Assembly: GCA_047610385.1 (NCBI GenBank)
Contig: JBLGAC010000066.1
Span: forward strand, 1-16,422
DNA from: JBOCEF01 sp047610385
GTDB lineage: Bacteria > Pseudomonadota > Alphaproteobacteria > Rhodobacterales > Rhodobacteraceae
Direction of reading: 5' to 3'
Length of the DNA stretch: 16,422 bases
Below are positions 1-7,246 of the stretch, in pieces. Position numbers and translations under genes: made by a program. How positions within the stretch are numbered: position 1 is the first letter of the stretch; every line of letters begins with the position of its first letter. The notes under the pieces are model-generated. The model was not told where the DNA came from, made no database searches, and saw only the letters and a list, made by a program, of their open reading frames with translations.

Positions 1-268
1 CGAAGAAATCTGAGATCGGGACCTGAAGCAGCAGCTGGTTCTCAAAGCTCTCAAGCCCCGCGCCATCCATGTATTCGCCCGAGGATGCGAACCGCAGCTT
101 CAGCTCATCCGTGCCGATCACGGCGTCGAGCGACCATGCGGTGACGTCGCCATCCTCGCCAAAGCGCTGTTCCAGTTGTTCAACTTGGACGCCCCAGATC
201 AGCGCCTCGGCCATCGCCGGGCCGCCGAGCAATGCAGGGACCAGCGCCCCGATCAGACAGGTGCGCAT
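1..268 (-). CDS. copB: Copper resistance protein B (CopB/PcoB), N-terminal part, cut by the window edge
   Basis: CopB/PcoB is an outer-membrane beta-barrel that works with the CopA multicopper oxidase in periplasmic copper resistance. The 89 residues visible begin with a Sec-type signal peptide (hydrophobic stretch ending GGPAMAEA, about residues 1-21). They continue into the family's characteristic start, WGVQVEQLEQRFGEDGDV, then TAW and GTDELKLRF. The start at 268 sits two bases after the copA TGA stop and is preceded by a good ribosome-binding site (GAAAGGA) inside the end of copA, so the two genes are translationally coupled. The rest of the gene lies left of position 1. Identity rests on recognising the N-terminal motif and on the copA-copB order typical of this operon. 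Confidence 0.88.
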   Translation of the reverse strand, partial: MRTCLIGALVPALLGGPAMAEALIWGVQVEQLEQRFGEDGDVTAWSLDAVIGTDELKLRFASSGEYMDGAGLESFENQLLLQVPISDFF

Positions 269-270
269 GA

Positions 271-2073
271 TCATCCTTTCTCCCCCGTCATCGGGGCGGC
301 GGAGGCGGCCTGCTTCGGCCCCCCCTCAACGATCACTTTGCGGAACATGCCGCTGTCTGCGTGGTAGCTCAGGTGGCAGTGGAACGCCCACTGGCCCGGG
401 GCATCGACCTCAGTCTCCATATAAAGCGTGGTGCCGGGGGCGACGGAGACAGTGTGCTTCACCGGGTCCAGCGCGCCCGATCCGGTGTCGAGGATCGACC
501 ACATGCCGTGCAGATGCATCGGGTGGGTCATCATCGTTTCATTCACGAATTTGAACCGCACACGCTCTCCGTATTGCAGGACGATCGGGGCCGCATCGGC
601 GTATTTCACGTCGTTGATCGACCAGATGTAGCGCTCCATATTGCCGGTCAGACGCAGCTCAATTTCCCGCGTCGCGGGGCGATCGGCATACATCGGCGCG
701 CGGGCCTTCAGATCAGCATAAGACAGGAACTTGCCGCCATCCGCCGCCGTCGGCGTCAGGCCGCTGCCGGGGGCGTAGAACGGATCAGCGGCGGCCATGG
801 ACCCGTGATCCATCCCGGCCATATCGCCGCCCATCATTGTGCCGTCGGGCATCTTGTGCCCACCAGCCGCGCCGCCATGGTCCATCCCGGCCATCGTTGA
901 GCCGTCGGGCATCTTGTGCCCGCCCGTGTCCATGCCGGGCATCGTGCGGTGGTCCATGCCCGCCATCGCGCCATGGTCCATGCCCGCCATCGCGCCATGG
1001 TCCATCCCGGCCATGTCATGGGACATGCCCATGTCAGCCATGGTCAACAGGCCCATTTCGCGCAGCGCGGGCAGCGGGTTCGACATGCCAGCCTCAGGCG
1101 CCAAAGTGGCGCGGCCCATCGCGGTGCGCCCCATGGATTCCGCAAGGATCGAGAACGCCTCAGCCGTGCGCGGCCGCACGATGACGTCATAGGTTTCCGC
1201 CACACCGATGCGCAGTTCGTCGACGGTCACCGGGCTCACCAGATTGCCGTCGGCGGCGACCACGGTCATTTTCAGCCCCGGAATGCGCATGTCGAAATAG
1301 GTCATGGCTGACGAATTGATCAGCCGCAGGCGGATGCGCTCCCCCGGCTCAAAGATGCCGGTCCAGTTCTGATCGGCGCTTTTGCCGTTGATCAGGGGCA
1401 TAAAGCCCTGCAGATCCTCGATGTCGGTGGGCATCATGCGCATGTCGCCCCAAGCCTTACGGTCGGCCAGCGCGGCGCCGACGCCCTTGTCGGCCGCATC
1501 GCCCAGCAGATCAAACAAGGTGCGCTGCGAGCGGTTGTAATAGTCCGATGACAGCTTGAGGTTGCGCATGATCCGGTCCCCGGAATGGGGATGCGCGTCG
1601 GTCAGTTGCACCACGTAATCGCGGTCATAGCGGAAGGGCTCACGCTCCGCCGCCTCGATGGCGATTGATCCGTAGGCGCCGTCGGGTTCCTGAAAGCCGG
1701 TGTGGCTGTGGAACCAGTAGGTGCCCGCCTGCTGGATCTTGAAGCGATAGGTGAAGGTTTCCCCCGGCGCGATGCCGTCAAAGCTGATGCCCGGCACGCC
1801 GTCCTGCTGGAACGGCAGGATCAGCCCGTGCCAGTGGATTGAAGTGCTTTCCGACAGGTTGTTGGTCACGTTGATCGTGACATCCTCGCCCTCGCGCCAG
1901 CGCAGGGTGGGGCCGGGGGTGGCGCCGTTATACCCGATGCCGGTGCGGGTGAAGCCGCCAGTGTCGACCGTCACCCGGTCCACAGTGATGTCATAAGTGT
2001 CCGCCGCGGCCGCCAATGGCGCGCCGATGGCGGCGCCGAGCGCGAGCGCCCGGACAAAGCCAGAAAGGTGCAT
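271..2073 (-). CDS. copA: CopA-type periplasmic multicopper oxidase with Met/His-rich insert
   Basis: This 600-residue copper-resistance multicopper oxidase probably oxidises Cu(I) to Cu(II) in the periplasm and binds extra copper. All copper-ligand motifs are visible: HWHG (80-83), HSH (122-124), HPMHLHG (517-523) and HCHLSYHADSGM (565-576), the last carrying the type 1 Cys-His-Met ligands. Between cupredoxin domains 2 and 3, residues about 345-426 form a Met/His-rich segment built on MAGMDHGA repeats. The length matches the CopA/PcoA family. The N-terminus, MHLSGFVRALALGAAIGAPLA, is hydrophobic but has no twin-arginine motif, unlike most CopA/PcoA proteins, which are Tat substrates. The start at 2073 has an AAGGACG ribosome-binding site upstream. 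copB follows two bases after the stop. This is not the P-type ATPase that is also called CopA. Confidence 0.96.
   Translation of the reverse strand: MHLSGFVRALALGAAIGAPLAAAADTYDITVDRVTVDTGGFTRTGIGYNGATPGPTLRWREGEDVTINVTNNLSESTSIHWHGLILPFQQDGVPGISFDGIAPGETFTYRFKIQQAGTYWFHSHTGFQEPDGAYGSIAIEAAEREPFRYDRDYVVQLTDAHPHSGDRIMRNLKLSSDYYNRSQRTLFDLLGDAADKGVGAALADRKAWGDMRMMPTDIEDLQGFMPLINGKSADQNWTGIFEPGERIRLRLINSSAMTYFDMRIPGLKMTVVAADGNLVSPVTVDELRIGVAETYDVIVRPRTAEAFSILAESMGRTAMGRATLAPEAGMSNPLPALREMGLLTMADMGMSHDMAGMDHGAMAGMDHGAMAGMDHRTMPGMDTGGHKMPDGSTMAGMDHGGAAGGHKMPDGTMMGGDMAGMDHGSMAAADPFYAPGSGLTPTAADGGKFLSYADLKARAPMYADRPATREIELRLTGNMERYIWSINDVKYADAAPIVLQYGERVRFKFVNETMMTHPMHLHGMWSILDTGSGALDPVKHTVSVAPGTTLYMETEVDAPGQWAFHCHLSYHADSGMFRKVIVEGGPKQAASAAPMTGEKG
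796..1041 (-). repeat. In-frame tandem repeats encoding the Met/His-rich copper-binding segment of CopA
   Basis: The segment encodes CopA residues 345-426. Its core is three consecutive 8-residue (24-bp) units, MAGMDHGA, MAGMDHGA and MAGMDHRT, followed by a degenerate MPGMDTGG. Two longer GGHKMPDG(S)T blocks follow, each leading into another MAGMDHG. In 82 residues I count 20 Met and 8 His. Such segments in CopA/PcoA/CueO-like oxidases bind Cu(I) outside the catalytic sites. The near-identical 24-bp units should make the copy number prone to slippage. Confidence 0.9.
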
Positions 2074-2144
2074 GTGCGTCGTCCTTGATGAGGGAGTTCG
2101 AGGGGCGGCGCCTCTGGATTAAAAGGCGCCGCAGGTCGAAACCG

Positions 2145-2696
2145 TCAGTGCTTCATCATGAATTCGCCGACCATGCCCGACCCGTAATGGCCCGGCACGT
2201 TGCAGCCAAATTCAAGCGCGACGTCGGCGGCTTCGGGAAAGGTCCAGATGATCTCGGCGGACTTGCCCGGCTCCAGCAATGCGCTGTTGGGATCGTTGTG
2301 CATACCGTGGCCCATTGATGCCTGCATCGCCTTCGCAGCAGCGTGATCGATGCGGTCGGGCAGCAGCACGTCCATGTCGACCATCATCTGCATCTCGCCC
2401 TGGTGCTTCATATGCATGTCAGGCGTGCCGACGTTGAATTCATGGACGAATTCCCCAGCATTGCGGATCGTGAAGCGGATGGTCTCGCCAGCCTTCACGT
2501 CAATGCTTTCGGGTTCATAGTAGTTGTCGTACATGACGACTTCGATGGTGCGGCTGACCGCTGAGGCCTTGCCCGGCTCGCCGTTCGGCGCGCCATGGCC
2601 ATGGCTGCCCCCGGCAAGGGCCGGCAGCGCAGAAATGGAAACAGCAAGCGAAAACGCGGCGGCCGCAAGGGCGCGCGAGGTGGTGGAGTTGATCAT
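2145..2696 (-). CDS. Periplasmic cupredoxin (plastocyanin/azurin-like copper-binding protein)
   Basis: This 183-residue secreted blue-copper-type protein resembles the cupredoxins found in copper-resistance operons (CopI-like). A signal peptide ends near ALPALAGG (residue about 26), followed by a His-containing tail (GSHGHG). The cupredoxin fold shows the first ligand His in EFVHEFNVG and the Cys-His-Met ligands in CNVPGHYGSGM near the C-terminus. The middle is a Met/His-rich insert (MHMKHQGEMQMM through MGHGMHN) that could bind additional Cu(I). I chose the start at 2696, which has a GAGGA ribosome-binding site about 5 bases upstream and begins the signal peptide. The open frame continues upstream to 3047, but that part overlaps the next gene in another frame and has no signal-like start. 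A 71-base gap separates it from copA downstream, so the genes are probably cotranscribed. Confidence 0.92.
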   Translation of the reverse strand: MINSTTSRALAAAAFSLAVSISALPALAGGSHGHGAPNGEPGKASAVSRTIEVVMYDNYYEPESIDVKAGETIRFTIRNAGEFVHEFNVGTPDMHMKHQGEMQMMVDMDVLLPDRIDHAAAKAMQASMGHGMHNDPNSALLEPGKSAEIIWTFPEAADVALEFGCNVPGHYGSGMVGEFMMKH

Positions 2697-2787
2697 ATGA
2701 TCCTCAACGTTTTGAAAAGTCTTTCGGTGCACGGCCCACACGCCGAAAACCGGCGGCGACAGCCCTGCGATTGCGATGAGACAGCTT

Positions 2788-3123
2788 TCAGCTTCGCGGA
2801 GGGGGCGTGTCCGATTCAGGACCAGCGCCAAGAAGGACAAGATCGCCCGTCGACGCATGATCCACACGCAGCGCCACCCGGCCGATGAGGCCGCCACCGC
2901 CATTCGATGTGATCGCTGACGCGCAATGGGTGGCCATCGTGGCGCAGCCCATATCTGCCACATCGCAGGACCCGCAATCATGCGCATCCGTGGCACCATG
3001 CGGTTCCATGACATGCGCGCCGCCCGCATCAGCCATCGGCACATCATGCGCCATCGACGCGGTCCCGCACAAAAGCGAAACAGCGAAGAGCATGACGAAC
3101 AACGATTTCAGGGCGGCGATCAT
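2788..3123 (-). CDS. Small secreted Met/His/Cys-containing protein of unknown function
   Basis: This predicted protein has 111 residues and I do not recognise the family. A hydrophobic signal-like stretch runs to SMAHD (about residues 5-26). The next part has scattered potential metal ligands: MAHDVPMADAGGAHVMEPH, then HDCGSCDVADMGC with three Cys in nine residues, and THCAS. The tail after residue about 75 is less distinctive. It is the first gene of the leftward copper operon, directly beneath a CueR-type promoter, which suggests a periplasmic copper-binding or accessory role. The start is uncertain. The ATG at 3123 lies almost at the predicted transcription start and has no Shine-Dalgarno sequence, so translation might be leaderless or begin at the Met at 3093, which still leaves a signal peptide. 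Confidence 0.6.
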   Translation of the reverse strand: MIAALKSLFVMLFAVSLLCGTASMAHDVPMADAGGAHVMEPHGATDAHDCGSCDVADMGCATMATHCASAITSNGGGGLIGRVALRVDHASTGDLVLLGAGPESDTPPPRS

Positions 3124-3130
3124 GGGACTG

Positions 3131-3160
3131 AAGATAGGCTCCCCCCCCGGGGATGGTCAA
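3131..3160 (-). promoter_or_regulatory. Possible second CueR/HmrR-type promoter, facing the cupredoxin-copA-copB operon
   Basis: Read on the minus strand, TTGACC (3160-3155) is followed by 18 bases and then TATCTT (3136-3131). The spacer holds TCCCC and GGGGA arms in an inverted arrangement, with an 8-G run in the middle. The layout parallels the plus-strand promoter at 3195-3227: the same -35 hexamer, one base, then a TCC arm. The symmetry is weaker and the homopolymer makes the match less specific. Transcription would start at about 3124, just before the first gene. Confidence 0.45.
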
Positions 3161-3194
3161 GACCGCGGTGCCAGTTTTCTTTTGGAGAGAGGCC

Positions 3195-3227
3195 TTGACC
3201 CTCCAGCCACTGGAAGCCCCATATGAT
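3195..3227 (+). promoter_or_regulatory. CueR/HmrR-type copper-responsive promoter of the P-type ATPase gene
   Basis: The -35 element TTGACC (3195-3200) is followed by the inverted repeat CTCCAG-CCA-CTGGAAG in an over-long spacer. The spacer is 19 bases to CATATG (3220-3225) or 21 bases to TATGAT (3222-3227). An extended spacer with a dyad inside it is the hallmark of MerR-family activated promoters, and the arms closely match the CueR/HmrR copper operator. The ATPase start codon is 30 bases downstream. No merR-family gene is present in the window, so the regulator must be encoded elsewhere. Confidence 0.8.
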
Positions 3228-3256
3228 GATGACCCCTCCCCAAAGGAGCCGTTGTC

Positions 3257-5716
3257 ATGTCCGCCGCCCCAAGCCGCCACGCCCTTCAGACCCGCGATCC
3301 TGTCTGTGGAATGAAAACAGATCCCGAAGGCGCTGGCCCATGGCTGGATCATGATGGGCGCCGGGTGCAATTTTGCTCTGGGGGATGCCGCGACAGGTTC
3401 GCCGCTGACCCTGACGCGGTCACAAAAGCCGTCGATCCCGTCTGCGGAATGAAGGTGGACCGCGCATCGGCCAATCATACGGTGAAACACGGTGGCGTGC
3501 GGCACTGGTTCTGCTCCGCCCGGTGTGAGGGAAAATTCATGGCCGACCCTGAGGCCTGGCTCAGCGACCGCCCCACCCCTGTGGCCGCCCCCGTGGGCAC
3601 GATCTACACCTGCCCGATGCACCCTGAGATTGAACAAGTCGGCCCCGGTGACTGCCCGATCTGCGGCATGGCGCTGGAACCCAAAGGCGTGCCCGCCGCC
3701 GATGAAGGCCCCAATCCCGAACTGCTGGATTTTCGCCGCCGGTTCTGGTTTGGCGCGGCGCTGACCGTGCCGCTGCTGATCTTGGTGATGGGCCCGATGC
3801 TGGGCCTGCCGATCCGCGACTGGATCGGAGAGCGGCTGACGCTGTGGATTGAAATGGCGCTCGGTGTCCCGGTCATCCTGTGGTCGGGCTGGCCGTTCCT
3901 TGTGCGCGGGGCGAAATCGTTCCGCACCATGAACCTCAACATGTTCAGCCTGATCGCGATCGGTGTGTCATCCGCGCTGGTGTTCAGCATGGTCGCGGTG
4001 CTGGCGCCGCAGATCTTCCCCGACGGGTTCCGCGATGCCCAAGGCCATGTCGGCGTGTATTTCGAAGCAGGCGCCGTGATCGTGGTGCTGGTTCTGCTGG
4101 GCCAGATGCTTGAGCTGGGCGCCCGCGCGCGCACCGGTGCCGCGATCCGCGCGCTGCTGGATCTTGCGGCCAAAACCGCGCGGGTGATCCGCCCCGATGG
4201 CGCTGAGGAAGACATTCCCCTTGAGGATGTGGTCCCCGGCGACCGGCTGCGCATCCGGCCCGGCGACAAGGTTCCGGTGGACGGAGTGGTCGAAGAAGGG
4301 CGTTCCTCAGTCGACGAATCCATGCTGACCGGCGAGGCGGTGCCAGTGGAAAAGGTTGCGGGCGACAAGCTGACCGGCGCCACCATCAACGGCACCGGCG
4401 CGATGATCATGCGCGCGCAGCGGGTGGGCGCTGACACCATGCTGGCCCAGATCGTGGAAATGGTCGCCTCGGCCCAGCGGTCGCGCGCGCCGATCCAAAA
4501 GCTGGCCGACGCGGTGGCAGGAAAATTCGTGCCCACGGTGATCGGTGTTGCCGTGCTGGCCTTTGTTGGTTGGGCGATCTGGGGCCCGGTGCCGTCGCTG
4601 GCTTACGGCTTGATCGCTGCGATTTCGGTGCTGATCATCGCCTGCCCCTGCGCGCTGGGCCTTGCCACACCGATGTCGATCATGACCGCCACCGGGCGCG
4701 GTGCCCAAGCCGGAGTGCTGGTGAAAAACGCCGAGGCGCTGGAGCGTTTCGCCACCGTCGACACCCTGATCGTCGACAAAACCGGCACCCTGACCATGGG
4801 CAAGCCCGCGCTGGTCGCGGTCCTGCCTGAGGCGGGCCATGATGAGGATGAGATCCTGCGCCTCGCCGCCAGCCTGGAGCGCGGGTCAGAGCATCCGCTG
4901 GCCGAGGCGATCGTGCGCGGCGCAGCAGATCGCGGCACCGCGCTGGCCAAGGCTGAGGATTTTGAAGCCGTCACCGGCATGGGCGTCAAAGGCGTGGTGG
5001 ACGGGCGGGCGGTCGCGCTTGGCAATGCCGCGATGCTGGCGCAGATGAACATCACGCCGGGCGCTGCCACCGCCGCCGCCGCCGACGCGCGCCGCGACGC
5101 TGGGGAAACGGTGATGTTCGTCATGCTCGACAACGCCGTCGCGGGGCTGGTCTGCGTGGCCGATCCGGTGAAGCCGTCAACGCCCGCGGCACTGGCCGCG
5201 CTGCATGCGTTGGGGTTCCGGATCATCATGGCGACCGGCGACAATGAACGCACTGCGCGGGCTGTGGCCGGGCGCCTTGGCATCGATGAAATCCGCGCCG
5301 ACGTGCTGCCCAAGGACAAGGCGCGCATCATCCAGCAATTGCAGGCTGAGGGCCGCAAGGTCGCCATGGCCGGCGACGGGGTCAACGACGCGCCCGCGCT
5401 GGCACAGGCCGATGTCGGCATCGCCATGGGCGCAGGCGCCGACGTGGCGATCGAAAGCGCGGGCTTCACCCTGATCGGCGGCGACCTGATGGGCATCGTG
5501 CGCGCGCGCCGCCTGTCGGTCGCGACCATGCGCAACATCCGCCAGAACCTGTTCTTTGCGCTGATCTACAACGCGGCGGGCGTGCCGGTCGCGGCGGGCG
5601 TGCTGTATCCGATGTTCGGCATCCTGATCTCACCAATGTTCGCCGCAGCGGCCATGAGCCTGTCTTCCGTCTCGGTCATCGCCAACGCCCTGCGCCTGCG
5701 AACCACGAAAATCTGA
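3257..5716 (+). CDS. Copper-translocating P1B-type ATPase with two YHS domains and a heavy-metal-binding domain
   Basis: This 819-residue inner-membrane pump probably exports Cu(I) from the cytoplasm to the periplasm. In place of HMA domains, the N-terminus has two Cys-rich YHS/TRASH-like modules (DPVCGM at 14-19 with C40/C44; DPVCGM at 60-65 with C86/C90). A heavy-metal-binding domain follows (YTCPMHP 117-123, CPICGM 133-138). The pump core then shows the CPC metal-site motif (C463-P-C465), the phosphorylated Asp in DKTGTLT (D507), SEHPLAE, and GDGVNDAP from 706. The CPC motif supports Cu(I)/Ag(I), the IB-1 subgroup. The start at 3257 has an AAAGGAG ribosome-binding site eight bases upstream and lies below a CueR-type promoter. 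The gene is divergent from the periplasmic copper genes. It is often named copA or actP, which clashes with the oxidase copA here. Confidence 0.96.
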   Translation: MSAAPSRHALQTRDPVCGMKTDPEGAGPWLDHDGRRVQFCSGGCRDRFAADPDAVTKAVDPVCGMKVDRASANHTVKHGGVRHWFCSARCEGKFMADPEAWLSDRPTPVAAPVGTIYTCPMHPEIEQVGPGDCPICGMALEPKGVPAADEGPNPELLDFRRRFWFGAALTVPLLILVMGPMLGLPIRDWIGERLTLWIEMALGVPVILWSGWPFLVRGAKSFRTMNLNMFSLIAIGVSSALVFSMVAVLAPQIFPDGFRDAQGHVGVYFEAGAVIVVLVLLGQMLELGARARTGAAIRALLDLAAKTARVIRPDGAEEDIPLEDVVPGDRLRIRPGDKVPVDGVVEEGRSSVDESMLTGEAVPVEKVAGDKLTGATINGTGAMIMRAQRVGADTMLAQIVEMVASAQRSRAPIQKLADAVAGKFVPTVIGVAVLAFVGWAIWGPVPSLAYGLIAAISVLIIACPCALGLATPMSIMTATGRGAQAGVLVKNAEALERFATVDTLIVDKTGTLTMGKPALVAVLPEAGHDEDEILRLAASLERGSEHPLAEAIVRGAADRGTALAKAEDFEAVTGMGVKGVVDGRAVALGNAAMLAQMNITPGAATAAAADARRDAGETVMFVMLDNAVAGLVCVADPVKPSTPAALAALHALGFRIIMATGDNERTARAVAGRLGIDEIRADVLPKDKARIIQQLQAEGRKVAMAGDGVNDAPALAQADVGIAMGAGADVAIESAGFTLIGGDLMGIVRARRLSVATMRNIRQNLFFALIYNAAGVPVAAGVLYPMFGILISPMFAAAAMSLSSVSVIANALRLRTTKI

Positions 5717-5722
5717 CGGTTC

Positions 5723-5759
5723 GGGGCGCGGCCCATGATCTGAATCAACGCCGCGCCCC
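5723..5759 (+). terminator. Strong hairpin after the copper ATPase gene
   Basis: A perfect 10-bp stem, GGGGCGCGGC (5723-5732) with GCCGCGCCCC (5750-5759), encloses a 17-base loop and starts six bases after the ATPase stop. Only a poor T-tract follows (CCTAAATCCCC), so it is either an inefficient intrinsic terminator or an mRNA-stabilising hairpin that limits read-through into the next genes. Confidence 0.55.
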
Positions 5760-5803
5760 CCTAAATCCCCTAAGCCTTTTCCATCAGCAAGATTGACGGA
5801 CCA

Positions 5804-6178
5804 ATGACCGCAGCATCGAAGACACAATCGGGACACGGAAGACGGGGCGCCTTGGCGCGGCGCGTCTTCGCCTTGGTCCTGACGCTGTCGATGGCCCTGT
5901 CGGTCTTCGCCCCGCATCTTGCGGCGCATGAGGCCGCGCCGGACCTGCAACGCGCGGTCCACGCGGTGCAAGATGCGGGCGACCGGGATCAGGGCGCCGC
6001 GACCGACGACCATGCCGGGCCGGTATGCCATGGCGTCGCCGGGTGCGCCGCCGCGGTGCTGCCCCGCCCAGGCATCGGCCATGCGCGGATCGCGCGATCC
6101 GTCGCCAGATCGCGACCCGTAGACCGCATCTGGACCGACCGCACGCCCGCGCCGGGCGCAAGACCTCCCTCCGCCTGA
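5804..6178 (+). CDS. Small secreted or membrane-anchored protein, possibly DUF2946-like
   Basis: This predicted protein has 124 residues. A basic N-terminus (GRRGALARR) precedes one hydrophobic segment (about residues 21-38), then APHLAAHEAAPD, consistent with a signal peptide or a single anchor. The mature part includes HAGPVCHGVAGCAAAVLP, a CH-x4-C pattern reminiscent of the small DUF2946-type proteins encoded beside copper and other metal genes. I am not certain of the family. The remaining C-terminal part is Arg/Pro-rich and undistinguished. The gene follows the copper ATPase by 87 bases and precedes the propeller gene on the same strand. The ribosome-binding site is weak (GACGGA). A metal-related role is inferred only from position and the Cys/His residues. 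Confidence 0.55.
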   Translation: MTAASKTQSGHGRRGALARRVFALVLTLSMALSVFAPHLAAHEAAPDLQRAVHAVQDAGDRDQGAATDDHAGPVCHGVAGCAAAVLPRPGIGHARIARSVARSRPVDRIWTDRTPAPGARPPSA

Positions 6179-6448
6179 CCGCGATCTTCCGGCGGGGCCC
6201 TTGTGCGCGCCGGAGAACCGCGTCGCTCGTGCCTGCCCTTCGGGGCGATGCGCGGCGACGTTCTCGGTCCCCCACGACCTGCGGAGGTCAGTTCAATGGC
6301 ATTCTTCATCGTTTTCGCGATCCTGTCGCTCATGGTTGTCGCCGCGCTGCGCCCTGTGCGCCGCGCCCCGATCCCCATCCCCGCCCGAGGGCGCGGCGGC
6401 GTCATCAGCCGCGCAATCCCATCCCAGTCTTCAGCAAAAAGGCATGTC

Positions 6449-7246
6449 ATGCCCTATCGCCCCTCGATGCATCGGCTGTCCGGCCTTGCCGCATTGTTGG
6501 GTCTGCTTGTCGGCGGCGCGCGCGGCAAAGTTCTGCGCCGGATCGACGTGCCCGGATCGGTGCATCATGTGGTCGTCAGCCCCGATGGCCGCTTCGCCGC
6601 GGCCACCCATCCCGGCGGCGCGGAGGTCTCGGTGGTTGATCTGGACCGGGCCGAGGTGCTGGCCACCATCCCCGTGGGCGACGATCCGAACCACGCCGTC
6701 TTCACGCGGGGCGGTGCCGGGCTGGCGGTCAGCGTGGCGGGCGAAGACGTCATTGCCCTGATCGACACCGCTGATTGGCGCATCACCGCGCGCATCGCAG
6801 TCGGCGCATCCCCCGAACACATCGTGCTGTCGCCGGACGGCACGCGCTTTTACGTCAACGCTGTCGATGACGGATCGGTGTCTGAGATCAACATGGCGAC
6901 CCGCAAGCAGGTGCGGACCATCGCCCTGAAGGGGTCGCCGCTGCATGGGTTGGATCTGACCGATGATGGCGGCGCATTGATCGCCTCAATCCTCGGGGAC
7001 GACGCTGTGGCGCGGATTGATCTGGCGTCGGGCACCGTGATCCGGGCTGCCTTGGCGCCTGCGCCCTATCACGTCGCGGCGGCGCACGGATCGGGCAAGG
7101 TCTATGTCTCCAGCGCCGCGGCGCCGGGCCTGACCGTGTTGTCGCCGAACGATCTGTCGGTGATCGGCCGGGTGGAGACCGGCGGCGGCGGCCATCAGGC
7201 GGTTTCGCTTGCGGTCTCGCCGCTGGTGGGTGGGAAAGTGCAATGA
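6449..7246 (+). CDS. YVTN/YncE-type beta-propeller protein, probably periplasmic
   Basis: From this start the protein has 265 residues and is made of repeated beta-propeller blades of about 40 residues. Recurrent motifs are VSPDGRFAAATHPGGAEVSVVDL, with close variants LSPDGTRFYVNAVDDGSVSEIN, and the blade-closing VGDDPNHAVF, VGASPEHIVL and LKGSPLHGLDL. This pattern is typical of YVTN/YncE and cytochrome-D1-like propellers, which bind ligands or proteins and usually have no catalysis. A short hydrophobic leader (residues about 9-24, ending VGGARG) suggests export. Two starts are possible. Position 6449 has AAAAAGG upstream. The in-frame ATG at 6296 has a stronger site (GGAGGT) and would add MAFFIVFAILSLMVVAAL as a membrane anchor. 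The last bases overlap the DUF2933 gene start (ATGA). A copper-related role is inferred from context alone. Confidence 0.8.
   Translation: MPYRPSMHRLSGLAALLGLLVGGARGKVLRRIDVPGSVHHVVVSPDGRFAAATHPGGAEVSVVDLDRAEVLATIPVGDDPNHAVFTRGGAGLAVSVAGEDVIALIDTADWRITARIAVGASPEHIVLSPDGTRFYVNAVDDGSVSEINMATRKQVRTIALKGSPLHGLDLTDDGGALIASILGDDAVARIDLASGTVIRAALAPAPYHVAAAHGSGKVYVSSAAAPGLTVLSPNDLSVIGRVETGGGGHQAVSLAVSPLVGGKVQ

Noticed and set aside
834..1019. Regularly spaced repeats resembling a CRISPR array or a separate small gene on the minus strand.
   Set aside because: They are 24-bp in-frame coding repeats of the CopA Met/His-rich segment with no unique spacers. The Trp/Arg-rich open frame there is an out-of-frame reading of those repeats.
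2697..3047. Upstream extension of the cupredoxin reading frame to a start at 3047.
   Set aside because: It overlaps the 2788-3123 gene in another frame. The Met at 2696 has a good ribosome-binding site and begins a clean signal peptide.
3141..3150. Run of eight C considered as a frameshift site.
   Set aside because: It lies in the intergenic promoter region, outside any gene, so it cannot shift a reading frame. It may instead alter promoter spacing.
4603..5538. Long minus-strand open frame (311 codons) opposite the copper ATPase.
   Set aside because: It lies antisense to a gene with all P-type ATPase motifs. Its Ser/Ala/Arg-rich low-complexity translation is typical of GC-rich antisense frames.
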